Shown: positions 27,269 to 36,733 of the stretch, piece after piece | Layout: each line of letters begins with the position of its first letter | Position numbering within the stretch: the stretch's first letter is position 1 | Source: UBA4874 sp002399435 | Lineage (GTDB): Bacteria > Bacillota > Clostridia > Caldicoprobacterales > DTU083 | Assembly: GCA_036823195.1 (NCBI GenBank) | Contig: DAISGI010000009.1 | Location: 8,992-72,991, forward strand | Direction of reading: 5' to 3' | DNA length: 64,000 nt | The notes under the pieces: model-generated | The model's input: the letters and a program-made list of their open reading frames with translations, nothing else | Databases searched by the model: none | Told to the model about the DNA's origin: nothing | Made by a program: the position numbers and the translations under genes

Positions 27269-28444
27269 ATGGAAAAATTGTATGAGAGGATCCGGACCCG
27301 GCTGGAGGAAATGAAAAAAGACGGGACATACAAGGAATACCGGTATTTGGAGTCCCCGATGAGCGCCCATACCCGGATTGAAAACAAGGGAGATGTTCTG
27401 GTGCTTTGCTCCAATAACTATCTGGGTTTATCCGACAAGGAAGAACTGATCCAGAGCGGCATCCAGGCGCTTCAGAAATATGGCGCAGGCGGGGCCAGTG
27501 TACGGTTTATCTGTGGCACCTATGATATTCACAGGGATCTGGAAAACAAAGTCGCCAAATTCCTGGGGATGGAAGCGGCGCTTACCTATTCTTCCTGCTG
27601 GAGTGCCAATACCGCGGTGATACCCGCTCTGCTGCAGCCTGGGGATACGGTGATTTCCGACGCCCTGAACCATGCCAGCATCGTGGACGGGTGCAGGCTG
27701 ATTGCCAAAGGGGTAAACAAGGCAATTTACAGGCATTCCGACATGTCGGATCTGGAGGAGAAGCTGAAGGAAGCGAAGAACAGTCCGGTCCGGCTGGTTC
27801 TTTCCGACGGCGTGTTTTCCATGGAAGGGGACGTCGCCAGGCTTCCGGAAATCGTGGAGCTGGTACGAAAATACGATGCCGTCCTGTTGCTGGATGATTC
27901 CCATGCCACAGGGGTAATCGGTGAGACGGGAAGAGGAACGGCGGAATACTATCACATGCAGGGTCAGGTGGATATTATTACCGGCACGTTCGGCAAGGCA
28001 TTGGGAGGAGCCGGCGGCGGCTTTGTGGCAGGGAGAAGACCTTTGATTGATCTGTGCATACAGGCTTCGCGCCCGCATTTGTTCTCCAATTCCCTTCCGC
28101 CTGTATTGACCGCCATCGCCGGGACAGCACTGGAGTATCTGGAGGGTCATCCGGAGATTGTACGCTCTTTGAGGGACAAAACAAATTATTTCCGAAAACA
28201 GCTGAAGGACAGGGGACTCAATATTCTGGAGGGCGACAGTGCCATTATCCCCATTATGATCTATGATGCGCCAAAGGCCGTCCGGCTTGCCAATCAGCTG
28301 TTTGAGCACGGGATTTATGTAACGGGCTTCTGCTATCCGGTCGTGCCGGAAGGCCAGGCCAGGATCCGCCTGCAGGTATCGGATGCACTGAGCTATGAGG
28401 ATATTGACCGGGCGGCGGATGTGATACAGAATCTGGTGGATTAA
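27269..28444 (+). CDS. kbl: Glycine C-acetyltransferase (2-amino-3-ketobutyrate CoA ligase)
   Basis: 391 residues, PLP-dependent alpha-oxoamine synthase. Splits 2-amino-3-ketobutyrate with CoA into glycine and acetyl-CoA, completing threonine breakdown begun by Tdh. Seen: SNNYLGLSDKEEL, YGAGGASVRFICGTYDIH, HASIVDGCRL, LLLDDSHATGVIGETGRGT, and the PLP lysine Lys243 in GTFGKALGGAGG. GGAGG stands nine bases before the ATG. It forms an operon with tdh. Confidence 0.96.
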   Translation: MEKLYERIRTRLEEMKKDGTYKEYRYLESPMSAHTRIENKGDVLVLCSNNYLGLSDKEELIQSGIQALQKYGAGGASVRFICGTYDIHRDLENKVAKFLGMEAALTYSSCWSANTAVIPALLQPGDTVISDALNHASIVDGCRLIAKGVNKAIYRHSDMSDLEEKLKEAKNSPVRLVLSDGVFSMEGDVARLPEIVELVRKYDAVLLLDDSHATGVIGETGRGTAEYYHMQGQVDIITGTFGKALGGAGGGFVAGRRPLIDLCIQASRPHLFSNSLPPVLTAIAGTALEYLEGHPEIVRSLRDKTNYFRKQLKDRGLNILEGDSAIIPIMIYDAPKAVRLANQLFEHGIYVTGFCYPVVPEGQARIRLQVSDALSYEDIDRAADVIQNLVD

Positions 28445-28520
28445 AAACAGAAGAGAAAAGGCTGCATGGCCTGCAGCAGGGAATGGATTCAGTAATGGAT
28501 TAAAGGAGTTATTTTCAAAT

Positions 28521-30698
28521 ATGGGAAAAACATTGGTATTGGCAGAAAAGCCTTCTGTGGCAAGGGATATCGCCAGGACGCTGGGCTGCAGCCAAAAGGG
28601 AAACGGATTTCTGTCCGGCCCGAAGTACATCGTCACCTGGGCTCTGGGACATTTGGTGACATTGGCGGAGCCTGAGGCTTACGATAAAAAGTATAAAACC
28701 TGGAAGATGGAGGATCTTCCGATGCTGCCGAAGGAAATGAAACTGACGGTGATCCGGGGGACGGCAAAGCAGTATGGTGTCGTCAAGTCGCTGCTGCACC
28801 GGACAGATGTACAGGAACTGATCATTGCCACGGATGCCGGCAGGGAGGGGGAGCTGGTGGCCCGCTGGATTCTGGAAATGGCAGGGCTCCACAAGCCAAT
28901 CAAAAGACTATGGATCTCCTCCCAGACCGACCGGGCAATCCGGGAGGGATTTGCGAATCTGAAGCCTGGCAAAGATTATGAATCACTGTATCATTCGGCT
29001 CAGTGCAGGGCGGAGGCGGATTGGCTGGTGGGGCTGAATGTCACCCGGGCCCTTACCTGCAAATACAATGCACAGCTTTCCGCAGGCCGGGTACAGACCC
29101 CGACCCTGGCCATCATTGTCGCCCGGGAGATGGAAATCCAAAAGTTTGTTCCAAAGGATTACCGGACCATCCGGGCGACCGTCGAGGGGTTCACCCTTAA
29201 TTGGAGAGACAAAAAGAGCGGACAGGTGAGGATCTTTCAGAAGGAACGGGCAGAGGATCTGGTGAAACGGCTTTCCGGGGAAACCGGAGTGGTAAGGGAA
29301 GTTTCCCGGGAAAACGGCCGGGAGCAGCCGCCGCTGGCCTATGATCTGACGGAACTGCAGCGGGATGCCAACCGCAAATACGGCTATTCCGCCAAACAGA
29401 CGCTGAATATCATGCAGAGGCTGTATGAGACTCATAAGCTGGTTACCTATCCCCGCACGGACTCCAGATATATTACGGAGGATATTGTACCCACCCTGAA
29501 GGAGCGGCTCCGGAGCATTGCCGTTGGTCCTTATGCGAAATGGGCCGGGGAGCTTCTCCGAAGTCCCATCCGGACAACCGGGAGACTGGTGAACAGCTCC
29601 AAAGTAACCGACCACCATGCGATCCTTCCCACGGAGCAGTTCGTGGATCTCGGCTCCCTCAGCCGGGAAGAGCGAATGATTTACGATCTGATCGTCCGCA
29701 GGTTTATCGCCGTTCTGAGCGCACCCTTTACGTTTGAAAAGATCGCCGTAAAGCTGGATGTCCAGGGTGAGCTCTTTACGGCAAGGGGAAAGAGCGTGCA
29801 GTCCATGGGTTGGAGAAAAGCCTATGAGGATCAGTCGGAGTCCGGAGAGGAAGAGGATGGCGATTCCGATTTGGACCGGGATCAGGTTCTTCCGGCGGTG
29901 CAAAAAGGCGACCGGATGAAGCTGCTGGATGTCCGCGCCATTTCCGGAAAAACCAAACCGCCTGCACGCTACACGGAAGCGACCCTGCTGTCTGCCATGG
30001 AGCATCCCGGCAAATTCATTGAAGATGACCGGCTGCGGAAAGTCATGTCGGAAAGCAGCGGCCTGGGTACTCCGGCGACCCGGGCGGATATCATTGAAAA
30101 ACTTTTTGATTCCTTTGTAGTGGAGAGGCGGGGAAGGGAAATCGTGCCGACCTCCAAGGGAATGCAGCTGATTCAGCTGGTGCCGGCGGATCTGAAGTCC
30201 CCTGGCCTTACGGCAAACTGGGAAGAACAGCTTCAGCAAATCGCAAAAGGGCAGGCCCGGCCGGATGAATTTATTATGGAAATGCGGAAATATGCCTCTT
30301 CCCTGGTGTCCGAAGTCCATGCCAGCAATGCGGCCTATCGGCACGACAATGTAACCCGGGAGAAATGTCCCCAATGCGGGAAGTATCTGCTGGAGGTCAA
30401 CGGGAAAAAAGGGAAGATGCGGGTCTGCCCGGATCGGGAATGCGGATACCGGAAGGGAATTTCACTGTTATCCAATGCCAGATGCCCCGTATGCCACAAG
30501 AAAATGGAGATCCGCGGGGAAGGGGATCATAAGATGTTTGCCTGCTCCTGCGGTTATCGGGAAAAGCTCTCGGATTTCAAACGCCGGAAGGGAGAAAAGG
30601 TTGACAAGCGGGAAGTCCGGAAGATACTCAACCGGCAGGAGCCGGAGGCTTCCATCAATACATCCCTGGCAGACGCTTTGTCCAAATGGAAAAAATGA
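28521..30698 (+). CDS. topB: DNA topoisomerase III (type IA)
   Basis: 725 residues. N-terminal TOPRIM domain with LVLAEKPSVARDIA and the acidic motif ATDAGREGELVARWI (103-117); active-site Tyr310 in VTYPRTDSRYI; the SAGRVQTPTLAIIV block. After about residue 600 a cysteine-rich tail follows with two zinc ribbons (CPQCGKY...CPDRECGY and CPVCHKK...CSCGYREK), typical of Firmicute TopB. It relaxes or decatenates DNA through single-strand passage. Start ATG 28521 after AAAGGAG. Not obviously related to its neighbours. Confidence 0.95.
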   Translation: MGKTLVLAEKPSVARDIARTLGCSQKGNGFLSGPKYIVTWALGHLVTLAEPEAYDKKYKTWKMEDLPMLPKEMKLTVIRGTAKQYGVVKSLLHRTDVQELIIATDAGREGELVARWILEMAGLHKPIKRLWISSQTDRAIREGFANLKPGKDYESLYHSAQCRAEADWLVGLNVTRALTCKYNAQLSAGRVQTPTLAIIVAREMEIQKFVPKDYRTIRATVEGFTLNWRDKKSGQVRIFQKERAEDLVKRLSGETGVVREVSRENGREQPPLAYDLTELQRDANRKYGYSAKQTLNIMQRLYETHKLVTYPRTDSRYITEDIVPTLKERLRSIAVGPYAKWAGELLRSPIRTTGRLVNSSKVTDHHAILPTEQFVDLGSLSREERMIYDLIVRRFIAVLSAPFTFEKIAVKLDVQGELFTARGKSVQSMGWRKAYEDQSESGEEEDGDSDLDRDQVLPAVQKGDRMKLLDVRAISGKTKPPARYTEATLLSAMEHPGKFIEDDRLRKVMSESSGLGTPATRADIIEKLFDSFVVERRGREIVPTSKGMQLIQLVPADLKSPGLTANWEEQLQQIAKGQARPDEFIMEMRKYASSLVSEVHASNAAYRHDNVTREKCPQCGKYLLEVNGKKGKMRVCPDRECGYRKGISLLSNARCPVCHKKMEIRGEGDHKMFACSCGYREKLSDFKRRKGEKVDKREVRKILNRQEPEASINTSLADALSKWKK

Positions 30699-30731
30699 GA
30701 AAGACGGGGACTTGAAAAGGGGAGATTCATA

Positions 30732-31565
30732 ATGTGGAACAAAAGATTATATCTTGCTACATCGGACTGTTTCGGCATGTCAACAACGGAACAAATAAAA
30801 ACGTTTGCGAAGATCGGATTTGATGGCTTCTTTACAGAGTGGCAAACAGATTCCCCACTGGAGGAATGGGTACAAGCTGCCAGGGAAACAGGTATGACCT
30901 ACCATTCCATTCATGCACCATTTGGGCGTTCCGCTGATATGTGGGGTGATGATCCGGCGAGGGGGCAGGAAGCGCTGGACGGGTTATTGGCTTGCCTTAC
31001 AGATTGTAAGCTCTGGGAAGTACCAATCATGGTGGTCCATGCCTTTATTGGATTTGAGGATCACACGCCCACACAGGCCGGTTTGGAACGTTTCGGCCGG
31101 CTTGTCCAATCCGCTGAAAACAGTGGTGTTAGAATTGCTTTTGAAAACACGGAGGGGGAAGAATACCTGTTTGCGCTCATGGATGAGTTTGCTGACCATC
31201 CAGCGGTGGGGTTTTGCTGGGACTCCGGTCACGAAATGTGCTATAACCATTCACAGGATCTGCTTGCACGTCTCGGCGACCGTTTGATCATTACCCATCT
31301 GAACGATAATCTTGGCATTCGTGATTACAATGGGAAGATAACTTGGAAGGACGACCTTCATCTGCTGCCATTTGACGGGGTCGCGGACTGGGATGATAAT
31401 GTGGAGCGTTTAAAAAAATGCAATTATGATGGTGTCCTAACCTTTGAACTGACCAGAGACTCCAAGCCGGGCCGCCATGAGAACGATCGGTATAAAAAAA
31501 TGGAGCCAATTGAATATCTTACAGAAGCGTACAAACGTGCCTGCCGGATTGCTGCAAAATTTTGA
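30732..31565 (+). CDS. Sugar phosphate isomerase/epimerase, TIM-barrel
   Basis: 277 residues, xylose-isomerase-like barrel: FAKIGFDGFFTEW, YHSIHAPFG (His), VRIAFENTEGEEYLF (Glu), VGFCWDSGHEMCYN (Asp, His), ITHLNDNLG (His), GVLTFELTRD (Glu). GGGGAG lies about ten bases upstream of the ATG. Codon choice seems a little different from the neighbours, with more CGT/CTC and CAA, hinting at a separate origin, though this was judged by eye. Followed by a terminator. Substrate unknown. Confidence 0.85.
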   Translation: MWNKRLYLATSDCFGMSTTEQIKTFAKIGFDGFFTEWQTDSPLEEWVQAARETGMTYHSIHAPFGRSADMWGDDPARGQEALDGLLACLTDCKLWEVPIMVVHAFIGFEDHTPTQAGLERFGRLVQSAENSGVRIAFENTEGEEYLFALMDEFADHPAVGFCWDSGHEMCYNHSQDLLARLGDRLIITHLNDNLGIRDYNGKITWKDDLHLLPFDGVADWDDNVERLKKCNYDGVLTFELTRDSKPGRHENDRYKKMEPIEYLTEAYKRACRIAAKF

Positions 31566-31660
31566 AGACCTGGCCTTCGGGTCGATAAGGTATAATAGGT
31601 CTTATTGTCGGATCATTCCCTTTCTGGCCTGACAGTAATCCGGTCTGACAATAAAAAAGG

Positions 31661-31697
31661 AGCCGTAGCCCTGGATATGAGCAAGGCTGCGGCTTTT
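31661..31697 (+). terminator. Terminator after the third epimerase gene
   Basis: AGCCGTAGCC (31661-31670) pairs with GGCTGCGGCT (31685-31694) with one G-T pair, then TTTT. The rest of the 460-base space to the next gene is AT-rich and holds the putative promoter at 31840; no gene is seen there. Confidence 0.75.
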
Positions 31698-31839
31698 ATC
31701 GCATGAGAAGAAGGTATATAGAATGACGGGCATGGTCAATTATGTATTTTCGCCGCAGGCTTTCACATAGAAGAAAAGCTCAATTCGTCAATCTGACAGA
31801 ATTCTATTTCACATTCTGTATAAATATATCAATATACTA

Positions 31840-31871
31840 TTGACATATAATCAAACATATTATAATATAAT
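31840..31871 (+). promoter_or_regulatory. AT-rich promoter region before the large uptake cluster
   Basis: A perfect TTGACA (31840-31845) is followed by overlapping TATAAT boxes at 31861-31866 and 31866-31871, with spacers of 15 and 20 bases. Neither is ideal alone. Start of transcription near 31880 would leave a leader of about 145 bases before the first binding-protein gene. Confidence 0.5.
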
Positions 31872-32025
31872 TCCGATAGGAGCTTTAGAAAATAGTATAC
31901 CAACTATCAGCGCTGAAAGGAAGGAATCCGGCGGGGGAGGTGAAGTCTTAAGGGATTTTTTCTGTTTTGATAGGTTGTTGGACGAGGCGGCATAGGATAT
32001 TGGACGAATGGCAAAGGAGGATTTT

Positions 32026-33555
32026 ATGAAAAAACTAGTCAGTACCATGATTCTGCTCACTATGATTTCCACGTTATTGTTTTCCGGATGCAAGTCTACC
32101 GAAAAAACAAAGAATGCCGGAAAAAGCGGTTCTGGGACAGAAGTAACAGATAATTCCGGGAAAGGCTCGGAGAAGGACACGAAAAAGGGCACAGGGAACA
32201 CTTTCGAAGACAGGATGAAAGCAGCGGAAAAGTCAACCATTACGGTTGGTGGAGGATTTGATGAAGGGTATTACGCACCGTTTTTAAGACAGTATCCGGA
32301 TCTGAAGCTGAAGATTGAAACCATGCCCTACGGGAATCTGGCATTGCTTGCATCTGCCATTGCGGCAGGCAATCAGCCTGATATGTATTTTACGAGGGAT
32401 ATGACATCGTCTCCTCTGGTATATGCTTCAAAGGAAAAACTGATTCAGCCTCTGGATGATTATCTGAACAACGATCCGGAATATAACCTGAAAAATCTGC
32501 CTGACTGGTATCCGGACTATACTACATATGATGGTAAAATCTATGCTGTCTATACGGATGTTTCCAGTGAAGCTTTGGTATGGAACAAGGATTTGTTCAA
32601 AAAAGCCGGTCTGGATCCGGACACTCCGCCCCAAACACGCAGCGAATTTCTGGATTACGCAAAGAAGCTAACGGCATTTGACTCAAATGGAATGGTCAAA
32701 GAGCTGGGATATAGATGCGGGGGCGGATTTGAAGCATGGATTCTGTCCACTGGAAAACAGTATCAGGAAAAGGACGGAAAAGTTAATATCAATACGCCGG
32801 AAGTGGCGAACACCTTTGAGTTTTTAAAGAAAACCATTGGTATCTACGGCGGCGATGACAAGATCCCGGATACGATAAACTGGGATAAGGGAAATATTGC
32901 CATGGTCAATACGGATATTGGCTATTCAAACAATATGAAAAACAAGAACTTTGCCGTTGGGATTGCGCCATTGCCCCGACCGGATGAGCTGAAAGATCAT
33001 GAGCCATATGTGACTGGCTATATCAACCAATGGTATGGAATCCCGACCGGAGCGAAAAACCCGGACGGTGCCTGGCTGCTCCTGAAATATTGTGTCACCG
33101 GAGGCGTCAGCAATGTAATGGAAGGCGAAGCCATAGACCATCCGGAGACCTGGGTTCCTGTCTTTATGGCCGAACCGGCAGCGAAGAACGCCCTTTTTGA
33201 CAAATATCTGGACAACACCAGGCCGGACATCAAGCAGAGCGTTTTGGACCGGGAAGAGCTTTATAAAAAAATCAATATAACCAGGTCCACAAATTCCCTC
33301 ATCAATGCAAAATGGAACGGTGTTATGGTAGACGGGATGTTTAAAATGCTGAACGGGGAAGTTACCGTCACGGATGAGCTTGCTGCCCTTCAAAAACAGG
33401 CGGATCAGATCTATGAGGATTACCAGTCCGGAAAGATCAATTTGAAGGACGAAGCGAAGAAGGAAGAAGAGCGGATCGCTAAGGAAAAGGCGGACGCTGA
33501 GAAAAAGGAGAAAGACAAAGAAGGAGAAAAAACCGAAGGCGGAGATAAAAAGTAA
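32026..33555 (+). CDS. Extracellular solute-binding lipoprotein, carbohydrate ABC importer
   Basis: 509 residues; ATG 32026 eight bases after AAGGAGG. Lipobox LLFSGC at residues 19-24, so the protein is anchored to the outer face of the membrane through Cys24. After a Lys/Ser/Thr-rich linker the fold is that of family 1 sugar-binding proteins (YYAPFLRQYPDLKLKIETMPYGNLALLASAIAAGNQPDMYF; LVWNKDLFKKAGLDPDTPP). Unusual is the final 40 residues, nearly all Lys, Glu, Asp and Gly, probably a flexible charged tail. It is the first gene of a cluster with two permease pairs; which pair it serves cannot be told. Confidence 0.9.
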   Translation: MKKLVSTMILLTMISTLLFSGCKSTEKTKNAGKSGSGTEVTDNSGKGSEKDTKKGTGNTFEDRMKAAEKSTITVGGGFDEGYYAPFLRQYPDLKLKIETMPYGNLALLASAIAAGNQPDMYFTRDMTSSPLVYASKEKLIQPLDDYLNNDPEYNLKNLPDWYPDYTTYDGKIYAVYTDVSSEALVWNKDLFKKAGLDPDTPPQTRSEFLDYAKKLTAFDSNGMVKELGYRCGGGFEAWILSTGKQYQEKDGKVNINTPEVANTFEFLKKTIGIYGGDDKIPDTINWDKGNIAMVNTDIGYSNNMKNKNFAVGIAPLPRPDELKDHEPYVTGYINQWYGIPTGAKNPDGAWLLLKYCVTGGVSNVMEGEAIDHPETWVPVFMAEPAAKNALFDKYLDNTRPDIKQSVLDREELYKKINITRSTNSLINAKWNGVMVDGMFKMLNGEVTVTDELAALQKQADQIYEDYQSGKINLKDEAKKEEERIAKEKADAEKKEKDKEGEKTEGGDKK

Positions 33556-33588
33556 CGGCCTTCCATGGCTTTGAAAATCAATGATCAC

Positions 33589-33626
33589 GGTATCTATGTT
33601 CCGGATGCGATCCGGGCATAGATACC
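33589..33626 (+). terminator. Hairpin between the two binding-protein genes
   Basis: GGTATCTATG (33589-33598) pairs perfectly with CATAGATACC (33617-33626); inside, CCGGAT pairs with ATCCGG around a GCG loop, with a 2x1 internal bulge. Followed by a T-rich but not pure T sequence. Such hairpins after a binding-protein gene often stop part of the transcripts and protect the upstream mRNA, raising the amount of binding protein over permeases. Confidence 0.75.
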
Positions 33627-33663
33627 TCTTGTATGCTTATTTTTGCTCAAAGGGGAAATCGAG

Positions 33664-36600
33664 TTGAAAACGGCAGGACGAAAAGGAAACCAATCAGCAG
33701 GTATCAGGACTACGGTACTCTTACTTTTGATTTTTTGCATAATGGGATGGAATTTTTCCGGTATCCCCGCAGAAAACAGGAAAGCGATCGCTGCCGGAGG
33801 AAATGCCGGAACGGATGAGGGCGTATCCGAAAAGAATACCGCAGGGGAAGCGAAAGCGCCAGTGTCAGCGGAGGACAGCTATGCTGCTGTTTCCGGGGAA
33901 TACAAGGATCCCCTGGAGTATCATCTTTCCAGGAAAGACAGGATTGTTCTGAAAGCTGCCAATGCTTTTTCGGATTCCGGAAATCCTGTTTTTAAAAAGG
34001 ATCAGAACGGAAGAGATTCGGTTTCCGTTTATACGGATGGAAAGACCGGCGCTGTGTCCTGGGATTTTGAGGTGAATCGGGAGGGCTTGTACGAAATCGG
34101 GTTTGAGTATTTAACCGATGCGGAAGAAGGCTTGCAGGTACAGCGTGAGATATGGATTGATCATAAGCTTCCCTTTACTGAAAGCGGGAACATTGCCTTT
34201 CCGCGGAAGTGGTATGAAGCTTCCAGGGTCACAAAGGATATCAACGGGGATGAAGTCAATCCGCTGCTGAAGCAAAAAAATGAATGGTTTACCATAAAAG
34301 CAACCGATGTGGACGGGTATACCAGCGAACCCTTCCGGTATTATCTGGAAAAAGGGAAGCATACCCTGACTCTTGCCAGCGTAAGCGGAAAGCTGTCCAT
34401 TGGGGATATCTCGCTGATTCCTGCAGAGGATTATCCAAAATATCAGGAAGTTCTCAAGGAATACAAGGAAAAAGGTTTTTCGGAATACAAGGGAAAAAAT
34501 GTTGTACTGCAGGGGGAAGATGCCGATTACCGGTCGGAACAGATTCTGCGCAGGGAATACAATTCGGATCCTGCCACGCAGCCTTATCAAAAAGGCCGGG
34601 TGGTGCTGAATACAATCGGCGGAGACAACTGGAGAAACGCCAATCAGAAAATTGAATGGGACTTTTATGCTCCGGAATCCGCGCTTTATAAACTGAACCT
34701 GAAGGTTTTTCAGAATCACGGGGAAGGTTTGAATGTCTACCGGCAAATTGCCATTGACGGCGTGGTTCCTTTTGAGGAGGTAAAGGAATATCCCCTTTCC
34801 TACAGTGATAAATGGCAGAGTGTAACCATCTCGGATGAGAAGGGGAAGCCTTATCTGTTTTATCTGTCGGAGGGTAAACATCGGATTTCCCTTGAAAACA
34901 AGCTGGGGAATTCCGGTTATGTCGCCCGGGAAATCTATTCGATCAATGATAATATGTCTGCTCTTCTGCGAAACATTACAAAAGTGACAGGCAGCGATCC
35001 GGATCCCAATTTTCAGTATGAATTGGATCAAAAGGTTCCGAAGCTCATGGATACCATGGCGGATATTCGGGATCGATACCGGCATTTGGTGGATTATCTG
35101 ATTAAAATATCGGGAAAGACTCCTACTCTGGCAAACAGCCTGAATACAGCGGCTGACCAGCTGGCTTATCTGATCCGGAAACCGGAGAAGATCCCCAAAA
35201 AACTGAGGGAGCTGACGACCACCCAGTCCAGTTTGTCCACCTATGCATTTCAGATACAGGAACAGCCTGCGACCATCGACTTTCTGCAGTTTGCCGCACC
35301 GGGAAAGGAAATCAAACTGCGGCAAAGCACCCTGTGGGAAAGGTCCGCAGGCACCATGGTGAACTTTGTCTCTTCCTTTTACAAGGATTATGACAGTGTG
35401 CTTTATTCCCGGAATGGAGCGGCAGCCTCAGTGGATCAGGGGAAAGTGCAGAAGCCTGTTGTCCTGGATGTGTGGGTCGCCAGGACAAAAGAGATGGGTG
35501 AGATTATCCAGAGACTTGCCAATGAAGATTTTTCCACAAAAACAGGAATTGCAGTAAAGGTAAACATTCTGCCTGCCGGGTCTGTTGGTGCAGTGGGAAG
35601 TGTCAGTCCGCTGATGCTCTCCATTATTTCCGGAAATGCACCGGACGTCGCACTGGGAAGCGATCAGTCCACTCCGGTGGAGCTTGCTATTCGGGACGCG
35701 ACAGTGGATTTGTCCAAATTCAGGGATTTTGATGAAATTCAGAAAAGGTTTTTGCCGGAAGCTCTTTCTCCGCTGAAATACCGGGGTGGGATTTACGCGC
35801 TTCCGGAAACAATGGACTTTTCCATGATGTTCTATCGAAAGGACATTCTGGATGAGATTGGCATCGATGTCCCGCAGACATGGGACGACCTGTATTATAC
35901 CGCCCTGCCGATTTTGAAGCAGAATGCGCTGGATTTCTATATGCCTTCGGATTATTCTCCATTTCTGTATCAAAACGGCGGAGAATACTATAACAAGGAC
36001 CGGTCTGCCCTGGCTCTGGATTCCGATGCTGCATACAAGGCTTTCCTGCAGTGGACGGAAAATTATACGATTTATGATATCCCGAAAACGGTAGATGTTT
36101 ACAACCACTTCCGGATCGGGGATGTTCCACTGGTGATAGGCGGATATGGCGATTTCATCAAACTTACCTATGCCGCACCGGATATTTATGGAAAGTGGGG
36201 AGTGACCAATATTCCGGGGACACTGCAGCAGGACGGAACCATAAACAGAAGCAACAGCGGTGGCATCAGCACCATGTGCATGTTTACGGATTCCGATAAA
36301 AAGGAAGAAGCATGGAAATTTATGAAATGGTGGTCCAGCGCAGAAACACAGGAACGGTTTTCCATGGAGGTGGAGGCGGTGATTGGCCTGGAGGCCAGGT
36401 GGAATTCGGCCAATACGGAAGCCTTTTTATCCCTTCCCTGGCCAAAGGAAGATATTCCGGTTTTCAGGGAAGCCTGGGATTGGTATAGGGGAGTTCCCAA
36501 TGCATTGGGCGGATACTATACCTCCCGTCATATCAACAATGCCTGGACCCGGGTCGTCATGGACGGCATGAATCCGAGAGTGTCGCTGGAGAAAGCCATC

Positions 36601-36675
36601 AAGGCCGTAAACATCGAAATGCAGCGAAAACAAGTGGAGTATGGCGTGGAAGATGTGCAGAATCCGAAAGAATAA
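33664..36675 (+). CDS. Large solute-binding protein with two N-terminal beta-sandwich-like modules
   Basis: 1003 residues, started at TTG 33664, placed after AAAGGGG. N-terminal membrane segment (TVLLLLIFCIMGW) acts as signal peptide or anchor. Then two repeated modules of about 150-160 residues: the first around 60-270 (ISLIPAEDYPKYQEVLKEY at its end), the second around 275-430. They share W-DF.....YKL....., QV.R.I.ID...PF and LEKGKHTL/LSEGKHRI, the pattern of carbohydrate-binding jelly rolls. After a helical section (440-540) the C-terminal 400 residues are a typical sugar-binding protein (GNAPDVALGSDQSTPVELAIRD, TMDFSMMFYRKDILDEIGIDVPQTWDDLYYTALPIL). A binding protein that itself carries glycan-binding modules is unusual and suggests capture of long chains at the cell surface. 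Confidence 0.88.
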   Translation: MKTAGRKGNQSAGIRTTVLLLLIFCIMGWNFSGIPAENRKAIAAGGNAGTDEGVSEKNTAGEAKAPVSAEDSYAAVSGEYKDPLEYHLSRKDRIVLKAANAFSDSGNPVFKKDQNGRDSVSVYTDGKTGAVSWDFEVNREGLYEIGFEYLTDAEEGLQVQREIWIDHKLPFTESGNIAFPRKWYEASRVTKDINGDEVNPLLKQKNEWFTIKATDVDGYTSEPFRYYLEKGKHTLTLASVSGKLSIGDISLIPAEDYPKYQEVLKEYKEKGFSEYKGKNVVLQGEDADYRSEQILRREYNSDPATQPYQKGRVVLNTIGGDNWRNANQKIEWDFYAPESALYKLNLKVFQNHGEGLNVYRQIAIDGVVPFEEVKEYPLSYSDKWQSVTISDEKGKPYLFYLSEGKHRISLENKLGNSGYVAREIYSINDNMSALLRNITKVTGSDPDPNFQYELDQKVPKLMDTMADIRDRYRHLVDYLIKISGKTPTLANSLNTAADQLAYLIRKPEKIPKKLRELTTTQSSLSTYAFQIQEQPATIDFLQFAAPGKEIKLRQSTLWERSAGTMVNFVSSFYKDYDSVLYSRNGAAASVDQGKVQKPVVLDVWVARTKEMGEIIQRLANEDFSTKTGIAVKVNILPAGSVGAVGSVSPLMLSIISGNAPDVALGSDQSTPVELAIRDATVDLSKFRDFDEIQKRFLPEALSPLKYRGGIYALPETMDFSMMFYRKDILDEIGIDVPQTWDDLYYTALPILKQNALDFYMPSDYSPFLYQNGGEYYNKDRSALALDSDAAYKAFLQWTENYTIYDIPKTVDVYNHFRIGDVPLVIGGYGDFIKLTYAAPDIYGKWGVTNIPGTLQQDGTINRSNSGGISTMCMFTDSDKKEEAWKFMKWWSSAETQERFSMEVEAVIGLEARWNSANTEAFLSLPWPKEDIPVFREAWDWYRGVPNALGGYYTSRHINNAWTRVVMDGMNPRVSLEKAIKAVNIEMQRKQVEYGVEDVQNPKE

Positions 36676-36733
36676 CGGGTAACGGGTCGATCGATGAAAA
36701 TGCGAGAAGAATGGGAAGGATTTGACGAATACA

